NCBI GenBank assembly: GCA_000435835.1
Contig: FR883369.1
Span: forward strand, 17,307-23,651
Length of the DNA stretch: 6,345 nt
Reading direction: 5' to 3'
Source of the DNA: Clostridium sp. CAG:221
GTDB taxonomy: Bacteria; Bacillota; Clostridia; Clostridiales; Clostridiaceae
Position 1 is the stretch's first letter; each line of letters begins with the position of its first letter. A program made the translations under genes and the position numbers. Below, piece by piece: positions 4,757-6,345 of the stretch. The notes below the pieces were generated by a model. That model did not search any database, was not told the DNA's origin, and worked only from the letters and a program-made list of their open reading frames with translations.

Positions 4757-5641
4757 TTACTGTTCATCACCAAAGACCTTTTTCTTTAATACTAATCCTG
4801 CTTTTGTAATTGCAACTCCACCTAAGGCAGTTTCTCTAAGTTCAGATGGAAGGCTCTTACCTACTTGATACATAGCTGTTACTGCATCATCAAAAGGAAT
4901 ATGAGAGCTAACACCAGCCATAACTAACTCTGCTGTTGATAATGCACTTACGGCACCAGCAGCATTTCTTTTAGCACATGGTATTTCTACTAATCCAGCA
5001 ACAGGATCACATACTAATCCTAATATGTTTTTTAAGACTATAGCAGCTGCATCTAAGCACATCTTTGGCGTTCCACCCATCATCTCAACTACAGCAGCTG
5101 CTGCCATAGCTGACGCCGAACCACATTCTGCTTGACATCCTCCTTCTGCTCCTGAAAGAGTTGCATTTCTTCCTATAATCATTCCTACTGCCGAAGAAGT
5201 AAATAAAGCCTTTATTAGCTCATCATCACTTCTTTTAAGTCTTTCTCCTGCTGACAAAACTACTGCAGGCAATATACCACAAGATCCTGCTGTAGGACAA
5301 GCCACTATTCTCCCCATAGAAGCATTTACTTCTGATGATGATAGAGCCATGGCCATTGCTTTTACAATGACATCTCCTGTTAAAGTTTCATTGTTTTCCA
5401 GGTATTTCTGCATCTTATAGCCATCTCCACCAATAAGTCCACTAACTGAATGAACTTCTTTAGCTCTACCTTCATTAGCTCCATCTTTCATAACTTCCAA
5501 TACATTTCTCATTCTAGAATAAGCTTCTTCTCTTGTTATTTCTGCCTTTTCCATTTCTATTCTAATGGCATATTCACTTAATGGAATATTCTCTGCTTCA
5601 CATATTCTTAATAACTCTTCACCATTTTTAGCTTCTAGCAT
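4757..5641 (-). CDS. sdaAA: L-serine dehydratase, iron-sulfur-dependent, alpha subunit
   Basis: The catalytic subunit of the [4Fe-4S] L-serine ammonia-lyase, which converts serine to pyruvate and ammonia in the cytoplasm. With the start chosen here it has 294 residues. The cluster ligands are C169 (GGCQAE), C211 and C222 (CDPVAGLVEIPC); the spacings of 42 and 11 equal those of the Legionella enzyme's three ligands. CPTAGSCG at 115-122 and the alanine-rich helix after the first ligand are also typical. Two additional cysteines, C121 and C173, sit near cluster motifs. Start: an in-frame ATG at 5651-5653 would add four residues and overlap sdaAB by 11 bases but has no spaced ribosome binding site. 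The ATG at 5639-5641 lies one base after the sdaAB stop, has AGGATGGTG just upstream, and better matches the N terminus of B. subtilis SdaAA. Translation is probably coupled to sdaAB. Confidence 0.93.
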   Translation of the reverse strand: MLEAKNGEELLRICEAENIPLSEYAIRIEMEKAEITREEAYSRMRNVLEVMKDGANEGRAKEVHSVSGLIGGDGYKMQKYLENNETLTGDVIVKAMAMALSSSEVNASMGRIVACPTAGSCGILPAVVLSAGERLKRSDDELIKALFTSSAVGMIIGRNATLSGAEGGCQAECGSASAMAAAAVVEMMGGTPKMCLDAAAIVLKNILGLVCDPVAGLVEIPCAKRNAAGAVSALSTAELVMAGVSSHIPFDDAVTAMYQVGKSLPSELRETALGGVAITKAGLVLKKKVFGDEQ

Positions 5642-5642
5642 T

Positions 5643-6323
5643 TTATTCACCATCCTTAGTTGGGTTAATCATAATAACTTTTTTTATGTATCCAAAGCTT
5701 TTAATTTGTTCTACAGCTTCTTGGCTTATTTTCCCATCTAATTCAAAAACCATAGTTGCTTCTTTTCCTTTTTGACTTCTAATTACCTTCATAAAAGCTA
5801 TGTTTATATCTAGCTCAAATAATAGTGCTGTAACTTGTGATACTACTCCTGGTACATCCATATGAGAAATTACTAGTGTTGGATATGCACCAGTAAATTC
5901 GATCTTACTTCCATTTACTTCTGTAACCATAATGCTTCCGCCACCAATAGATGAACCTACCATTTCATATTCTTCGCCTTCTCTGCCTTCAATTAATACC
6001 TTAACTGTATTAGGATGAACGTCTCCAAGATCAGCTTCTTGAAAAATTATTTTAATACCTTCATCTTCTGCAATATCCAATGCATTTCTCAATCTTAAAT
6101 CACTAGGTTCCATACCTAATATACCTGCTGCAAGAGCCCTATCTGTACCATGGCCCTTATATGTTTTAGCAAAAGATCCATGTAATAAAAATATAACTTT
6201 TTTTATGTCACCTCCAGCAACAGCCCTTGCTATCTTACCAAGTCTAGCTGCACCTGCCGTATGAGATGATGATGGTCCAACCATTATTGGCCCTAAAATA
6301 TCAAATACACCTACGCTTTTCAT
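5643..6323 (-). CDS. sdaAB: L-serine dehydratase, iron-sulfur-dependent, beta subunit
   Basis: The 226-residue partner of SdaAA in the two-subunit serine dehydratase of Firmicutes; in E. coli and Legionella the two parts are fused into one chain. The N-terminal serine dehydratase beta domain (about 3-140) contains GPSSSHTAG (16-24), HGSFAKTYKGHGTDRAL (48-64), HPNT (103-106) and the glycine-rich GSSIGGGSI (123-131). A C-terminal ACT domain (about 148-221, beginning LVISHMDVPGVVSQV) probably senses an amino acid, most likely serine, or mediates dimerisation. The ATG at 6321-6323 follows a GGGGG ribosome binding site (6330-6334) by 6 bases. It is the first gene of the pair visible here, and its promoter lies beyond the right edge. 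Beta-before-alpha order is the usual one in Bacillus and Clostridium. Confidence 0.95.
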   Translation of the reverse strand: MKSVGVFDILGPIMVGPSSSHTAGAARLGKIARAVAGGDIKKVIFLLHGSFAKTYKGHGTDRALAAGILGMEPSDLRLRNALDIAEDEGIKIIFQEADLGDVHPNTVKVLIEGREGEEYEMVGSSIGGGSIMVTEVNGSKIEFTGAYPTLVISHMDVPGVVSQVTALLFELDINIAFMKVIRSQKGKEATMVFELDGKISQEAVEQIKSFGYIKKVIMINPTKDGE

Positions 6324-6345
6324 AAAATACCCCCAGTCTTTTTTT

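Overview
The window is AT-rich, low-GC Firmicute DNA. Strong GGAGG-type ribosome binding sites, A/T-ending codons and the gene set point to a Clostridium-like anaerobe. This is an inference from composition and protein families; I cannot name the species. There is no CRISPR array, tRNA, rRNA or autonomous transposon in the window.

Layout. The first 77 bases are the 3' end of a plus-strand gene, most likely class II fructose-bisphosphate aldolase, followed by a rho-independent terminator (91-119). Everything else is coded on the minus strand. From high to low coordinates, which is the transcription order, the genes are: sdaAB and sdaAA (the two subunits of the iron-sulfur L-serine dehydratase); a terminator; a ThiM-fold protein with a degraded active site; a second strong terminator; an unrecognised 208-residue protein with its own promoter bracketed by an operator-like repeat; a nickel-type glyoxalase I; a foldback repeat element; NudC (NADH/NAD-cap pyrophosphatase); and a membrane-bound processive-type family 2 glycosyltransferase whose 3' end converges on the aldolase terminator.

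How the genes relate. Only sdaAB-sdaAA is a clear functional operon: the stop of one is one base from the best start of the next, and together they deaminate serine to pyruvate. The remaining genes are separated by 60-190 bp gaps and look like small independent housekeeping or accessory units: methylglyoxal detoxification, NAD(H) hydrolysis, an envelope or extracellular glycan synthase, and two proteins of unknown role. No stretch over 300 bases lacks a gene.

Most worth a second look: (1) the ThiM-like protein, which keeps the family's length and landmarks but has lost the GTGC anion-hole/cysteine motif and has no thiamine genes or evident TPP riboswitch beside it; (2) two inverted copies of an 18-bp near-palindrome, one overlapping the -35 box and one the predicted start of transcription of the unknown 208-residue gene; (3) a roughly 130-150 bp foldback element with nested hairpins between gloA and nudC, with a short tandem duplication across the gloA stop codon. 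I see no convincing multi-gene novel defence or biosynthetic system.
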